Shown here: one piece after another, positions 1 to 9,148 of the stretch
Layout: the number at the start of each line of letters is the position of its first letter
Position numbering within the stretch: the stretch's first letter is position 1
From: DATGLG01 sp035294245
GTDB lineage: Bacteria > Pseudomonadota > Alphaproteobacteria > JACZXZ01
DNA length: 64,000 nt
NCBI GenBank assembly: GCA_035294245.1
Contig: DATGLG010000041.1
Span: 1 to 64,000 of the forward strand
Reading direction: 5' to 3'
Notes under the pieces: generated by a model
Databases searched by the model: none
The model's input: the letters and a program-made list of their open reading frames with translations, nothing else
Told to the model about the DNA's origin: nothing
Program-made: the position numbers and the translations under genes

Positions 1-147
1 GGCGAGATCGCCTTCGACCAGAACGGCGACATGATCAACAAGGTGATCAGCGTGTTCCAGATCCACAAGGATCCGAAATACGCCGACGACGACGTGCTGC
101 ACCAGTACAAATACGTCGGGGTGGCGCCGCAGTCGCCGGCCAGCTGA
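1..147 (+). CDS. Branched-chain amino-acid ABC transporter substrate-binding protein, C-terminal end (partial)
   Basis: An open frame from base 1 to the TGA at 145-147 encodes the last 48 residues of a protein whose start lies outside the window. The tail (FDQNGDMINKVISVFQI, then a Lys/Tyr-rich end) resembles the C-terminus of periplasmic LivJ/LivK-type binding proteins, where a 'G.I.FD..GD' stretch is common. The call rests mainly on context: livH begins 33 bases downstream on the same strand. The protein would capture the amino acid in the periplasm and deliver it to LivHM. Ligand specificity cannot be read from this fragment. Confidence 0.75.
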   Translation, partial: GEIAFDQNGDMINKVISVFQIHKDPKYADDDVLHQYKYVGVAPQSPAS

Positions 148-179
148 CGCGCTGCCGACCATAGGACTGGGACAATCCC

Positions 180-1109
180 ATGTCTGTCCAGGATGTCCTG
201 CTTCAGCAGGTCATTAATGGGGTGAGCCTGGGCGCGATGTATGCGCTACTCGCGCTCGGGTTCACCATGGTCTACGGGATCATCGAGCTCATCAACTTCG
301 CCCATTTCAACGTCTTCATGGTCGGCTCGTTCTTCGCCATGTGGGCATTGCAGCTGGTGGGGATCGAAGGGCAGAAGCTGATCCTGACGGGCCTTCCCCT
401 CGTCGGCGCCCTCGTCCTGGCGCTCATCGTCACCATGGTGCTCAGCGGGTTCCTCGGGGTGTTCATCGAGCGCTCCTCGCTGCGCCCCTTGCGCGGCGTC
501 AGCGGCCCTTCGGCGATGATCACCACGATCGGCGTCTCCTACATCCTCTTCAACATCATCCTGCTCACGGTCGGGGCCGATGCGATGAACTTCCCCAACC
601 CCATGCCGCGCGTGCAATGGGACATGGGCGGGGTGGTGCTGCATATGCGCGAGATCCTTGTCTGGATCGTGGCCTTCGCGCTCATGGTCGGGCTCCATCT
701 CTTCGTGCGCCGCACCAAGATGGGAAAGGCCATGCAGGCGACGGCGCAGGACCAGGAAGCGGCGCGCATGATGGGAGTCGAGGTCGATAAAGTGGTGATG
801 CTCACCTTCTTCCTCGGCTCGGCGCTCGCCGGCGCGGCGGGCCTCATCTTCGGCCTTTACTACAACTACACGAACATTGCGATCGGCTACACCGCGGGGC
901 TGCGCGCCTTCACTGCGGCGGTGCTTGGCGGCATTGGCAATATTCCGGGTGCGATGCTCGGCGGCATCATCATCGGTCTCATCGAATCCCTCGGTGGCCA
1001 GCTGCTCGCCGTGCGCTGGACCGATTGCATCATCTTCTCGATCCTGGTCATCGTGCTGGTGTTCCGGCCGGCGGGGCTGCTTGGCCGCCACGCGCCTCAG
1101 AAATCTTGA
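180..1109 (+). CDS. livH: Branched-chain amino-acid ABC transporter permease LivH
   Basis: A 309-residue, very hydrophobic protein with about eight membrane segments, of normal LivH length. The N-terminal NGVSLGAMYALLALGFTMVYG and the later AGLRAFTAAVLGGIGNIPGA stretch are hallmarks of the LivH permease family; the second is the cytoplasmic loop that contacts the ATPases. It forms the inner-membrane channel together with the LivM part of the next gene. The ATG at 180 is preceded only by a weak GGGA. The gene sits between a binding-protein tail and livMG, so it belongs to one liv operon. The exact substrate (Leu/Ile/Val, or amides and other amino acids, as some family members carry) is not shown. 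Confidence 0.93.
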   Translation: MSVQDVLLQQVINGVSLGAMYALLALGFTMVYGIIELINFAHFNVFMVGSFFAMWALQLVGIEGQKLILTGLPLVGALVLALIVTMVLSGFLGVFIERSSLRPLRGVSGPSAMITTIGVSYILFNIILLTVGADAMNFPNPMPRVQWDMGGVVLHMREILVWIVAFALMVGLHLFVRRTKMGKAMQATAQDQEAARMMGVEVDKVVMLTFFLGSALAGAAGLIFGLYYNYTNIAIGYTAGLRAFTAAVLGGIGNIPGAMLGGIIIGLIESLGGQLLAVRWTDCIIFSILVIVLVFRPAGLLGRHAPQKS

Positions 1110-1118
1110 GGGTCAGCC

Positions 1119-3138
1119 ATGGTTTCACCTCCAACTCCCCGGGCCTGGAGCCTTGGCGAGGCGCTGGCCGCCCCGCTGCGGCGCTATACGCCGGCGCAGC
1201 GCCGGAAGGTCTATCTCGCGATTGTTCTGTTCCTCTTTGTCGTCTTCCCCCTCATCGACGGCAATGAGGGCGATATCGACGCGGCGGCCAACGCAACGGC
1301 CTATGCGGTCCTGGCCCTCGGCCTCAATATCGTGGTCGGCTTCGCGGGGTTGCTCGATCTCGGCTATGCCGCTTTCTTCGCGATCGGCGCCTATGGCTAC
1401 GGCATCGCCTCCTCCTGGCAGGTCCAGCCCCATTGGTCGAGCTTCTGGGAGCCCTTCGCCTGGCTTGGCCTCGTCACCCATTACCAGGCCTCGGGCATGG
1501 ATGTCGTGCATTTCAGCATGTCGTTCTGGCTGGCGATGCCCGTCTTTGCCCTGGTGGCGGCCTTCTTCGGCGTGCTATTCGGCGCGCCCACCTTGCGTCT
1601 CCGCGGCGACTATCTCGCCATCGTAACGCTCGGCTTCGGCGAGATCGTGCCCATCGTCGTGCGCAACTGGCCGCAGCTGACCAACGGCGCCATGGGCTTG
1701 AACGGCGTCGCGCCGCCGAAGCTCTTCGGCTACTCCTTCGGCGTGATGTCGACGCCTTATTACTACGTCGGCGTCTTCATGATCGCCTTCCTCGTCTTCG
1801 TGAGCCTGCGGCTCAAGGATTCCCGCGTCGGTCGCGCCTGGATGGCGATCCGCGAGGACGAGATCGCCGCCGGTGCGATGGGGGTCAACCGCACGCATTT
1901 CAAGCTGCTCGCCTTCGCCATGGGCGCAAGCTTCGCCGGCGCCACCGGCGTCTTCTACGTCGCCAAGCTGCAAACCGCGACCCCCGACATGTTCATGTTC
2001 CCGGTCTCGGTGATGGTTCTGGTGATGATCGTCTTGGGCGGCATGGGCAGCGTCTATGGCGTCGTGCTGGGCGCGATCATTCTGCAACTCCTGCAATCCT
2101 GGTTCCTTCAGGACCTCACGGGCTGGATCCACGCCCTTGGCGCCTTCGTCGGCAGCGCCTGGATGCAGAAGATCGATCTCGTGCAGTCGATCGAGCTCAT
2201 CTTCGGCATCATCCTCGTGATCATGATGCTCTATCGGCGCCAGGGCCTGATCCCGGCGACGCGACCCACCCAAGCCCTGACCTACGAGCAGCAGAATGCG
2301 ATGCCCTCGCGCGGCGTCATCGAGGTCAAGCTGCGCGGGCTTGAACGGGCCGACGTCGCGCCGGGAACGGCGATGCTCGAGGCGCGCAAGCTCCTCAAGA
2401 AATTCGGAGGCATCACCGCCGTGCGCGAGGTCGATCTCCGCATCGAGCCCAATACGATCGTGGCCCTCATCGGGCCCAACGGCTCGGGCAAGACGACCTT
2501 CTTCAACGTCATCACCGGCATGAACGCGCCGGATGGCGGTTCGGTCTCGCTGCTCGGCCAGGACATCACCGGGCTGCCGTCACACGAGATCGTCGAGCGC
2601 GGGATTGCGCGCACCTTCCAGAACCTCCGCCTGTTCAGCAACCTGACGGTCATGGAGAACGTCATGGTGGGGATGCATTCGCGCACCCGCACGGGGGTCA
2701 TCGGTGCGGTTCTGCATCCGCCGCGCGTCATCGCCGAGGACCGTCAGTCGCGCGAATATGCGCTGGAGATCATGAGCATCTTCGGCAATCGCCTGCTCCC
2801 GCGTGTCAATCAGGTGGCGAGCGAGCTCTCCTATGCCAACCGGCGGCGCTGCGAGATCGCCCGCGCGCTGGCTTCGGGTCCGAAAATCCTGTTGCTCGAC
2901 GAGCCCACCGCCGGGATGAACCCCGCCGAGACCTTGGAGCTCGCGGAGCAGATCCGCAGCCTGCGCAAGATGGGGCTCACCATCTTCCTCATCGAGCACA
3001 AGCTCAACGTCGTCAACGACATCGCCGACAAGATCGTCGTGCTCGATCATGGCGAGAAGATCGCCGAAGGCACGGCCGAGGAGGTCCATCGCAACAAGGA
3101 AGTGCTCGCCGCTTATCTCGGCCGGAAGGTGGTGGCCA

Positions 3139-3146
<8 letters not shown>
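1119..3146 (+). CDS. livMG: Fused LivM permease - LivG ATPase of a branched-chain amino-acid ABC transporter
   Basis: A single 675-residue frame joins two subunits that are usually separate. Residues about 1-395 are a LivM permease, with multiple membrane segments, LALGLNIVVGFAGLLDLGYAAFFAIGAY-type sequence and the family loop near GGMGSVYGVVLGA. A short linker leads to a LivG ATPase from about residue 419, with Walker A GPNGSGKTT at 452-460, a signature written LSYANRRR (LivG proteins have LSY.. instead of LSGGQ), and Walker B LLLDEPTAG. Start ATG 1119 follows a GAGGG box. There is no stop or frame break at the joint, so the fusion looks genuine. LivM-LivG fusions are known in some proteobacteria. 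The 3' end overlaps livF by 8 bases. Confidence 0.93.
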
Positions 3147-3855
<709 letters not shown>

Positions 3856-3965
3856 GGCGCACGCTTCTGAAGAAAGACGCGGCGTCGCGGGGCCGAATGA
3901 TCCGCATTCAATCCCACGGCGTCATGCTCTAGGATCGGCGGGGTGAAAACCGGGAGGGCCCTGCC

Positions 3966-5294
3966 ATGAACGACGTCGCTGCCGGAAAACCACGCGCTAA
4001 CCTAAGCCTCGAGGCGGCGCTTGCCGAATCTGAGGCGCGCTTCACGGCCGCCAATCCGAAAAGCCGGCAACGCCAGGACGAGGCGGCGAAGGTGATGCCT
4101 GGCGGGAACACGCGCACGGTGCTGTTCTACACGCCTTTCCCGGTCACCCTGGTCAAAGGCGAGGGCTGCCGGGTGGAGGATCTCGACGGGCACAGCTATG
4201 TCGATCTCCTCGGCGAATACACCGCCGGGCTCTACGGCCATTCCCATCCGGTGATCCTGGAGGCGGTGCGCGAGGCGCTTGCCGGCGGCATCGTGCTCGG
4301 CGGCCCCAACCCCTACGAGGCCCCGCTTGCGCGGTTGATCTGCAGCCGCTTTCCCTCCTGCGAGCTGGTGCGCTTCACCAATTCCGGGACCGAGAGTAAC
4401 TTGATGGCCATCGGCACCGCGCGCATCGCGACGGGGCGCAGCCATGTGCTCGTCTTCGAAGGCGGCTATCATGGCGGCGTGCTCACCTTCGGCGCAGGTG
4501 GCTCGCCGATCAATGTGCCCTTTCCCTATGTCATGGCCCCCTACAACGACACGAAGGCGACGCTGGCGCTGATCGAGCGGCACGCCAAGGAGCTCGCCTG
4601 CGTTCTCGTCGAGCCGATGATGGGCTCGGGCGGTGCCATTGCCGCTCAGCCGGATTTCCTCGCCGCCCTGCGCGAGGCGACCCGCCGCCACGGCATCGTC
4701 CTCATCTTCGACGAGGTGATGACCTCGCGCCTTTCATCGGGCGGCCTGCAGAAGAAGCTCGGCATCACGCCGGACCTGACCTCATTCGGGAAATATATCG
4801 GCGGCGGCCTTACCTTCGGCGCCTTCGGCGGCAGCGCTGCGCTGATGGGCCGCTACGATCCTCACCGGCCCGACTATGTCGGCCATGCGGGCACCTTCAA
4901 CAACAACGTGCTGACCATGGCGGCGGGGGTCGCCGGGCTGAGCCGGCTCTATACCCCTGAAGCGGCGGACCGCCTCAACGGCATGGGCGACGCCCTGCGC
5001 CAGCGCCTCAACGAGCTCGGCCGCAAGGCCGGGATCGCCGTGCAGGCAACCGGCGTCGGCTCGATCATGACCGTGCATTTCCAGCGTCAGCCGATCGCCC
5101 GGCCCGAGGATGCTAAGGCCACGCCGGCCGCGCTGCGCGCTCTCTTCCATCTCGAGATGTTGGCGCGCGGCTATTATCTGGCGCGGCGCGGCTTCATCAG
5201 CCTCTCGCTGGCGCATGGTCAGGCCGAGCTCGGCGGTTTTGCCGACGCCTTCGCCGATTTTCTCGCCACCCATCGTTCGATCCTGCCGACCTGA
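3966..5294 (+). CDS. Class III PLP-dependent aminotransferase (glutamate-1-semialdehyde aminomutase-like)
   Basis: A 442-residue fold-type I aminotransferase. The visible motifs are the phosphate-binding SGTESN (about 140-145), YHGG (about 168-171), the FDEV aspartate for the PLP ring nitrogen (D249), and the Schiff-base lysine in SFGKYIGGG (K276). The MPGGNTR start and G-H-S-H-P region resemble the glutamate-1-semialdehyde 2,1-aminomutase subgroup. Catabolic beta- or omega-transaminases share the same signature, so the substrate is unassigned. ATG 3966 is preceded by GGGAGG. Its position right after an amino-acid import operon fits transamination of an imported compound better than tetrapyrrole synthesis, but that is inference. 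Confidence 0.85.
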   Translation: MNDVAAGKPRANLSLEAALAESEARFTAANPKSRQRQDEAAKVMPGGNTRTVLFYTPFPVTLVKGEGCRVEDLDGHSYVDLLGEYTAGLYGHSHPVILEAVREALAGGIVLGGPNPYEAPLARLICSRFPSCELVRFTNSGTESNLMAIGTARIATGRSHVLVFEGGYHGGVLTFGAGGSPINVPFPYVMAPYNDTKATLALIERHAKELACVLVEPMMGSGGAIAAQPDFLAALREATRRHGIVLIFDEVMTSRLSSGGLQKKLGITPDLTSFGKYIGGGLTFGAFGGSAALMGRYDPHRPDYVGHAGTFNNNVLTMAAGVAGLSRLYTPEAADRLNGMGDALRQRLNELGRKAGIAVQATGVGSIMTVHFQRQPIARPEDAKATPAALRALFHLEMLARGYYLARRGFISLSLAHGQAELGGFADAFADFLATHRSILPT

Positions 5295-5316
5295 GCCCGA
5301 CAGAGGCGCTTGGGGC

Positions 5317-6063
5317 CTAACGGAATAGGCTGGCGACGGCGATGAGCATGACTGCCGCGAGAGACAGGCGACGAAACGTCCGCTCGGAGGCGAGGCGGAA
5401 GCCGTGGGCGCCCAACCAGACGCCGATGCCGTAGACCGGCATCATGATGAGGGACAGCGTCAGCACCGGCCGAGTGAAGAGCCCGCCAAGCCACAGGGAG
5501 CCGACGGTAATCACGTCCATCAGGCCGAAATAAGCAATCAGGTTTGCGCGCAGGGTGGGCGCTGCCGCTTGGCCGCCAAGCCAGAAAAGGACGACAGGCG
5601 GGCCGCTCACCCCGGCGGCGCCGGACAACAGGCCGGAGAGAGCGCCGACGCCGAAGCTGACGGAGTGGCTCGGCTGACGCTTGTAGCGCCAGCCCGAGGC
5701 CATGGCCGCCGCCGCGACCAGTATCACGACGGAGATGGCACGGCGCAGCAGCTCGGGATCGAGGAGCGTCAGGAGCCAGACGCCAACCGGCACCAGAAGC
5801 GCGCCGCCGACGAAGAGCGGCAGCACCTCCCGCCAGCGACAGCGCCGGAAAGCGTCCGGCAGAAGCGGTGCCGTGATCACGATGTCGACCATGTTGGCGA
5901 TCGGCACGGCGGCCGCCGGGCCGAGGACCGCGCCGACCACCGGGACCATGATCATCGCGCCGCCGAACCCCGACAAGCCACGCAGCAGCCCGCCCAGGAG
6001 GACGGCCAGGACGACCCAGAGCAACCAGGGCTGGCCCAGCGGCAGATCCGCAAGCATGGTCAC
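5317..6063 (-). CDS. TauE/SafE family sulfite exporter-like membrane protein
   Basis: A 248-residue polytopic protein with about eight predicted membrane segments. The two internally similar halves carry the GLLRGLSGFGGAMIMVP and GALSGLLSGAAGVSGPPVV motifs typical of TauE/SafE permeases. Family members move sulfoacetate, sulfite or other small organic anions across the inner membrane; nothing here identifies the cargo. The frame opens with GTG at 6063 and has an ATG two codons later (6057); an AGAG box better supports the GTG. The stop is only 22 bases from the convergent aminotransferase gene, so the two genes point at each other. Confidence 0.85.
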   Translation of the reverse strand: MTMLADLPLGQPWLLWVVLAVLLGGLLRGLSGFGGAMIMVPVVGAVLGPAAAVPIANMVDIVITAPLLPDAFRRCRWREVLPLFVGGALLVPVGVWLLTLLDPELLRRAISVVILVAAAAMASGWRYKRQPSHSVSFGVGALSGLLSGAAGVSGPPVVLFWLGGQAAAPTLRANLIAYFGLMDVITVGSLWLGGLFTRPVLTLSLIMMPVYGIGVWLGAHGFRLASERTFRRLSLAAVMLIAVASLFR

Positions 6064-6222
6064 GGGAGCTCTAGCTGCCGCAACCGCCTTGCAGCTTTAT
6101 TGCCGAAGCTCATTGCGTTGAAGTCGCCGCGGTCCCGATCGTCACCCCATGCCGAGCGGGGAGTCAGGGCGATGGGTTCCCGCTTTTGGAGGAGCGACGA
6201 TGTGGGCAATAACGCACCCGCT

Positions 6223-6834
6223 CTAGAACTTGAGCAGATTGGAGAGCTGATCGGTGAGCTTGGGCAGCGGATAGGAGTAGGTAACGAGCGCCGTCTCGGC
6301 GCCGGGGTTCGATCTGCCGATGCCGGCATTGGAGATGTGGTGGAACATGATGCCGAGCCGCGAGCGGTCGTCGAAGCGATAGGCGATCTCGATGGCGGAG
6401 CGGAACTCCGGCGCGGCGGCGCCGAGATCGACGTCGTTGCCGTGGTAATAGCCGCCGATCGCCTCGCTCGGCGTCACCACGATGCGCCGGCCGAAATAGA
6501 GGTCGATGGCGAAGCCGCCATAGCCATAGAAGGCGCCGCGGCCGGTAGCGAAAAAGCCCGCCATCGGCTTCACCACCCCGAGAATCTTATAGCTGGAGCG
6601 GTATTCGAGATCGCCGACGAAGGTATGGGCGTGGCGGATGTCGAAGGTGCCAAGCTGGAGATCGAGAAAGGCCGGATCGTCGGAGGCGATGATCGAGGAT
6701 TCCCCGGCCATGGCGGGTGTCCCTGCCAGCAGCAGAGCCAAGCCGGCGAGCGCCAGCGACAGACACGGAAGACGCAAGAGAACCCCCTCTCTCAGGCCGG
6801 CGGCTGCCTCGGCCGCTCTCGTCGGCGCCGTCAT
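6223..6834 (-). CDS. pagL: Outer-membrane acyloxyacyl hydrolase (PagL-type lipid A 3-O-deacylase)
   Basis: A 203-residue protein with an N-terminal signal sequence (hydrophobic run about 22-42, AMA before GES) followed by an alternating beta-barrel pattern that ends in an aromatic F. The PagL catalytic triad is exact: H166, S168 and E180 in the sequence HISNAGIGRSNPGAE, with the same +2 and +14 spacing as H126/S128/E140 of Pseudomonas PagL. It would remove the 3-linked acyl chain of lipid A at the outer membrane, altering LPS and surface stability. I chose ATG 6834 rather than the longer frame because it lies just 31 bases after the stop of the upstream gene (6866) and places the signal peptide at the start. 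Confidence 0.88.
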   Translation of the reverse strand: MTAPTRAAEAAAGLREGVLLRLPCLSLALAGLALLLAGTPAMAGESSIIASDDPAFLDLQLGTFDIRHAHTFVGDLEYRSSYKILGVVKPMAGFFATGRGAFYGYGGFAIDLYFGRRIVVTPSEAIGGYYHGNDVDLGAAAPEFRSAIEIAYRFDDRSRLGIMFHHISNAGIGRSNPGAETALVTYSYPLPKLTDQLSNLLKF

Positions 6835-6865
6835 GATACGGCTTTCCGCCCGGGGCGCAAGCCAC

Positions 6866-7840
6866 CTACCGCAGCGAGCGGAAGCGGTCCGTGGCGGCGA
6901 CGAGGGCCGAGCGGATGCCCGGTTCCATGGCAGAATGCCCGGCATCGGGCACCACGGTATAGCTGGCCTCGGGCCAGGCTCGGTGCAGCTCGTCCGCGGT
7001 TATCGCGGGACAGACGACGTCATAGCGACCTTGGATGATGGCCGCCGGCAGATGCCGCAGGCGCGCGACGTTATCGAGGAGGGCGTTGTCGGGCAGGAAG
7101 ATGTTGTTGACGAAATAATGGGCCTCCATGCGCGCGAGGCCGAGCGCCATGCGATCGTCGCCGAAAGCGGCGACGGTCTCGGGGCTCGGCAGCAGAGTGG
7201 AGCAGGAGCCTTCATAGACGCTCCAGCGCCGCGCCGCCGGCATATGCACGGCGGGATCGGGATTCATGAGGCGCTTGTGATAGGCGGCGAGGAGATCCTT
7301 TCGCTCCTCGGCCGGCACATATTCGGCGAAGGCGCGCCAGGCTTCGGGGAAAAGCTGGCGAATGTCGTAGAGGAACCAGTCGATCTCGCTCTTGCGGCAG
7401 AGAAAGATGCCGCGCAGCACGAGGCCCGTGCAGCGCTCGGGATGCGCCTCGGCATAGGCAAGCGCCAGGGTCGAGCCCCAGGAGCCGCCGAAGACAAGCC
7501 AGCGCTCGATGCCGAGATGCTGGCGCAAGGTCTCGATGTCCTGGATGAGCAAGGGGGTGGTGTTCGCCTTGGTCTCGCCTAGGGGGAGCGAGCGGCCGGC
7601 GCCGCGCTGATCGAACAGCACGATGCGATAATGGGCCGGATCGAAAAAGCGTCGATGGGTCGGCGTGGTGCCGGCGCCCGGACCGCCATGGAGAAAGACG
7701 ACCGGAGCACCCAAAGGATTGCCCGAGACTTCCCAATACATCGTGTGGATGTCGTCGAGCTTGAGCATGCCGCTCTGATGCGGCTGGATCTCCGGATAGA
7801 GCTCGCGAACCGGCGAGGCCGGTATGCCCTCGGCACGCAT
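6866..7840 (-). CDS. pip: Proline iminopeptidase
   Basis: A 324-residue alpha/beta hydrolase of the S33 family. The features are the oxyanion-hole motif HGGPGAG, DQRGAGRS, the nucleophile elbow GGSWGS (serine nucleophile), an acid in the QGRYDVVCP region and the catalytic His in DAGHSAM near the C-terminus. DQRGxGRS plus GGSWGS is characteristic of proline iminopeptidases, which release N-terminal proline from peptides in the cytoplasm. ATG 7840 lies three bases after the stop of the upstream amidohydrolase gene, so the two are co-transcribed and both point to peptide or amide-nitrogen turnover. Confidence 0.92.
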   Translation of the reverse strand: MRAEGIPASPVRELYPEIQPHQSGMLKLDDIHTMYWEVSGNPLGAPVVFLHGGPGAGTTPTHRRFFDPAHYRIVLFDQRGAGRSLPLGETKANTTPLLIQDIETLRQHLGIERWLVFGGSWGSTLALAYAEAHPERCTGLVLRGIFLCRKSEIDWFLYDIRQLFPEAWRAFAEYVPAEERKDLLAAYHKRLMNPDPAVHMPAARRWSVYEGSCSTLLPSPETVAAFGDDRMALGLARMEAHYFVNNIFLPDNALLDNVARLRHLPAAIIQGRYDVVCPAITADELHRAWPEASYTVVPDAGHSAMEPGIRSALVAATDRFRSLR

Positions 7841-7843
7841 GGC

Positions 7844-9085
7844 TCAGGGCTCGATCCCCGCGCGCTCCAGCATGGCGTGGAGCAGCACGTTGCAGCCGGC
7901 GCCGAGATCCTCGGGGGTCGCGTTCTCGATCTCGTTGTGGCTGAGGCCGTTCTCGCAGGGAACGAAGATCATCGCGGTCGGCGTCACCCGCGAGAGATAG
8001 CAGGCGTCGTGGCCGGCTCCCGAGATGATGTCGCGGTGGGCGTAGCCGAGGCGCTCGGCGGCACTCCGCACGGCCGTCACGCAAGCGGGATCGAACTTCA
8101 CCACTTCGGTATAGGCGATCTCCTTCACCGTGACGTCGAGAAGCTGCTCGATGGCGATCGAGGCGAAGCGCAGGCGCATCTCCTGATCCATCTTAGCCAG
8201 CACGTTCTCGTCGGGATGGCGCATATCGACGGAGAAGAAGACGCGGCCGGGGATGACATTACGGGAATTGGGGTGCACCTGGACCATGCCCACGGTGCAG
8301 ACGGCATGCGGCGCCCGGCTGCGAGCGATCTTTTCCAGGCAGGCGATCATCCGCGCGGCTCCCACCATGGCGTCGCGCCGATTGGGCATGGGCGTGGTGC
8401 CGGCATGGGCATCCTGGCCGAGGACGGTGACATCGTACCAGCGCTGGCCCTGGGCGCCGGTGACGACGCCGATGGTCTTTCGCTCGGCTTCGAGGATGGG
8501 GCCTTGCTCGATATGGGCCTCGAAGAAGGCGCCGAAAGGCCGGCCGCCGACGGGGGCCTCGCCCTTATAGCCGATCTTCTCCAGGGCTTCGCCCATGGTG
8601 ACGCCGTCGGTGTCCTTGATGGCGAGGGCGTAATCGAGGGTGAACTTGCCGCCGAAGACGCCGGACGAGGTCATGCCGGGGGGAAAGCGCGAGCCCTCCT
8701 CGTTCGTCCACACCGTCGCCTCGATGGGCGCCTTGGTCTTGATACCGAGGTCGTTGAGCGTGCGAATGACTTCGAGGCCCGCCATGACGCCATAGGCGCC
8801 GTCAAACTTGCCGCCGGTCGGCTGGCTGTCGAGATGGCTGCCGGTGACGATCGGCGGCAGAGAATTATCGGTGCCGGGGCGGCGGGCGAAGATGTTGCCC
8901 ATCACGTCCACCGTGACGGTGCAGCCGGCCTCCTCGCACCAGCGCACGAAGAGATCCCGCGACTGACGGTCGAGCTCCGTGAGGGCCAGGCGGCAAACGC
9001 CGCCTTTGGGCGTGGCGCCGATCCGCGCCATCTCCATCAGGCTCTGCCACAACCGCTCGGTGTTGATCTTGAGGTTCTTCTGCAT
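7844..9085 (-). CDS. M20-family Zn-dependent amidohydrolase (N-carbamoyl-L-amino-acid hydrolase / allantoate amidohydrolase type)
   Basis: A 413-residue protein starting MQKNLKINTERLWQSL; ATG 9085 has a GGGAGG ribosome site, whereas the frame extension upstream has none. Motifs in order are GSHLDSQPTGGKFDGAYGV (metal-binding His and Asp), TNEEGSRFPPGM (metal Glu), HIEQGPILE, and GHDACYLSRVTPTAMIFVPCENGLSHNE near the C-terminus. These mark the Zn-dependent hydantoinase/carbamoylase branch, which includes allantoate amidohydrolase, N-carbamoyl amino acid hydrolase and beta-ureidopropionase. The sequence alone does not separate these activities. It is the first gene of an apparent operon with pip and pagL. 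Confidence 0.88.
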   Translation of the reverse strand: MQKNLKINTERLWQSLMEMARIGATPKGGVCRLALTELDRQSRDLFVRWCEEAGCTVTVDVMGNIFARRPGTDNSLPPIVTGSHLDSQPTGGKFDGAYGVMAGLEVIRTLNDLGIKTKAPIEATVWTNEEGSRFPPGMTSSGVFGGKFTLDYALAIKDTDGVTMGEALEKIGYKGEAPVGGRPFGAFFEAHIEQGPILEAERKTIGVVTGAQGQRWYDVTVLGQDAHAGTTPMPNRRDAMVGAARMIACLEKIARSRAPHAVCTVGMVQVHPNSRNVIPGRVFFSVDMRHPDENVLAKMDQEMRLRFASIAIEQLLDVTVKEIAYTEVVKFDPACVTAVRSAAERLGYAHRDIISGAGHDACYLSRVTPTAMIFVPCENGLSHNEIENATPEDLGAGCNVLLHAMLERAGIEP

Positions 9086-9148
9086 GACCGCCTCCCGCGC
9101 AACGGTTCCGACCCTAGGGGCCACGGCGAGGCGGGTCAAGTCCAGCGC

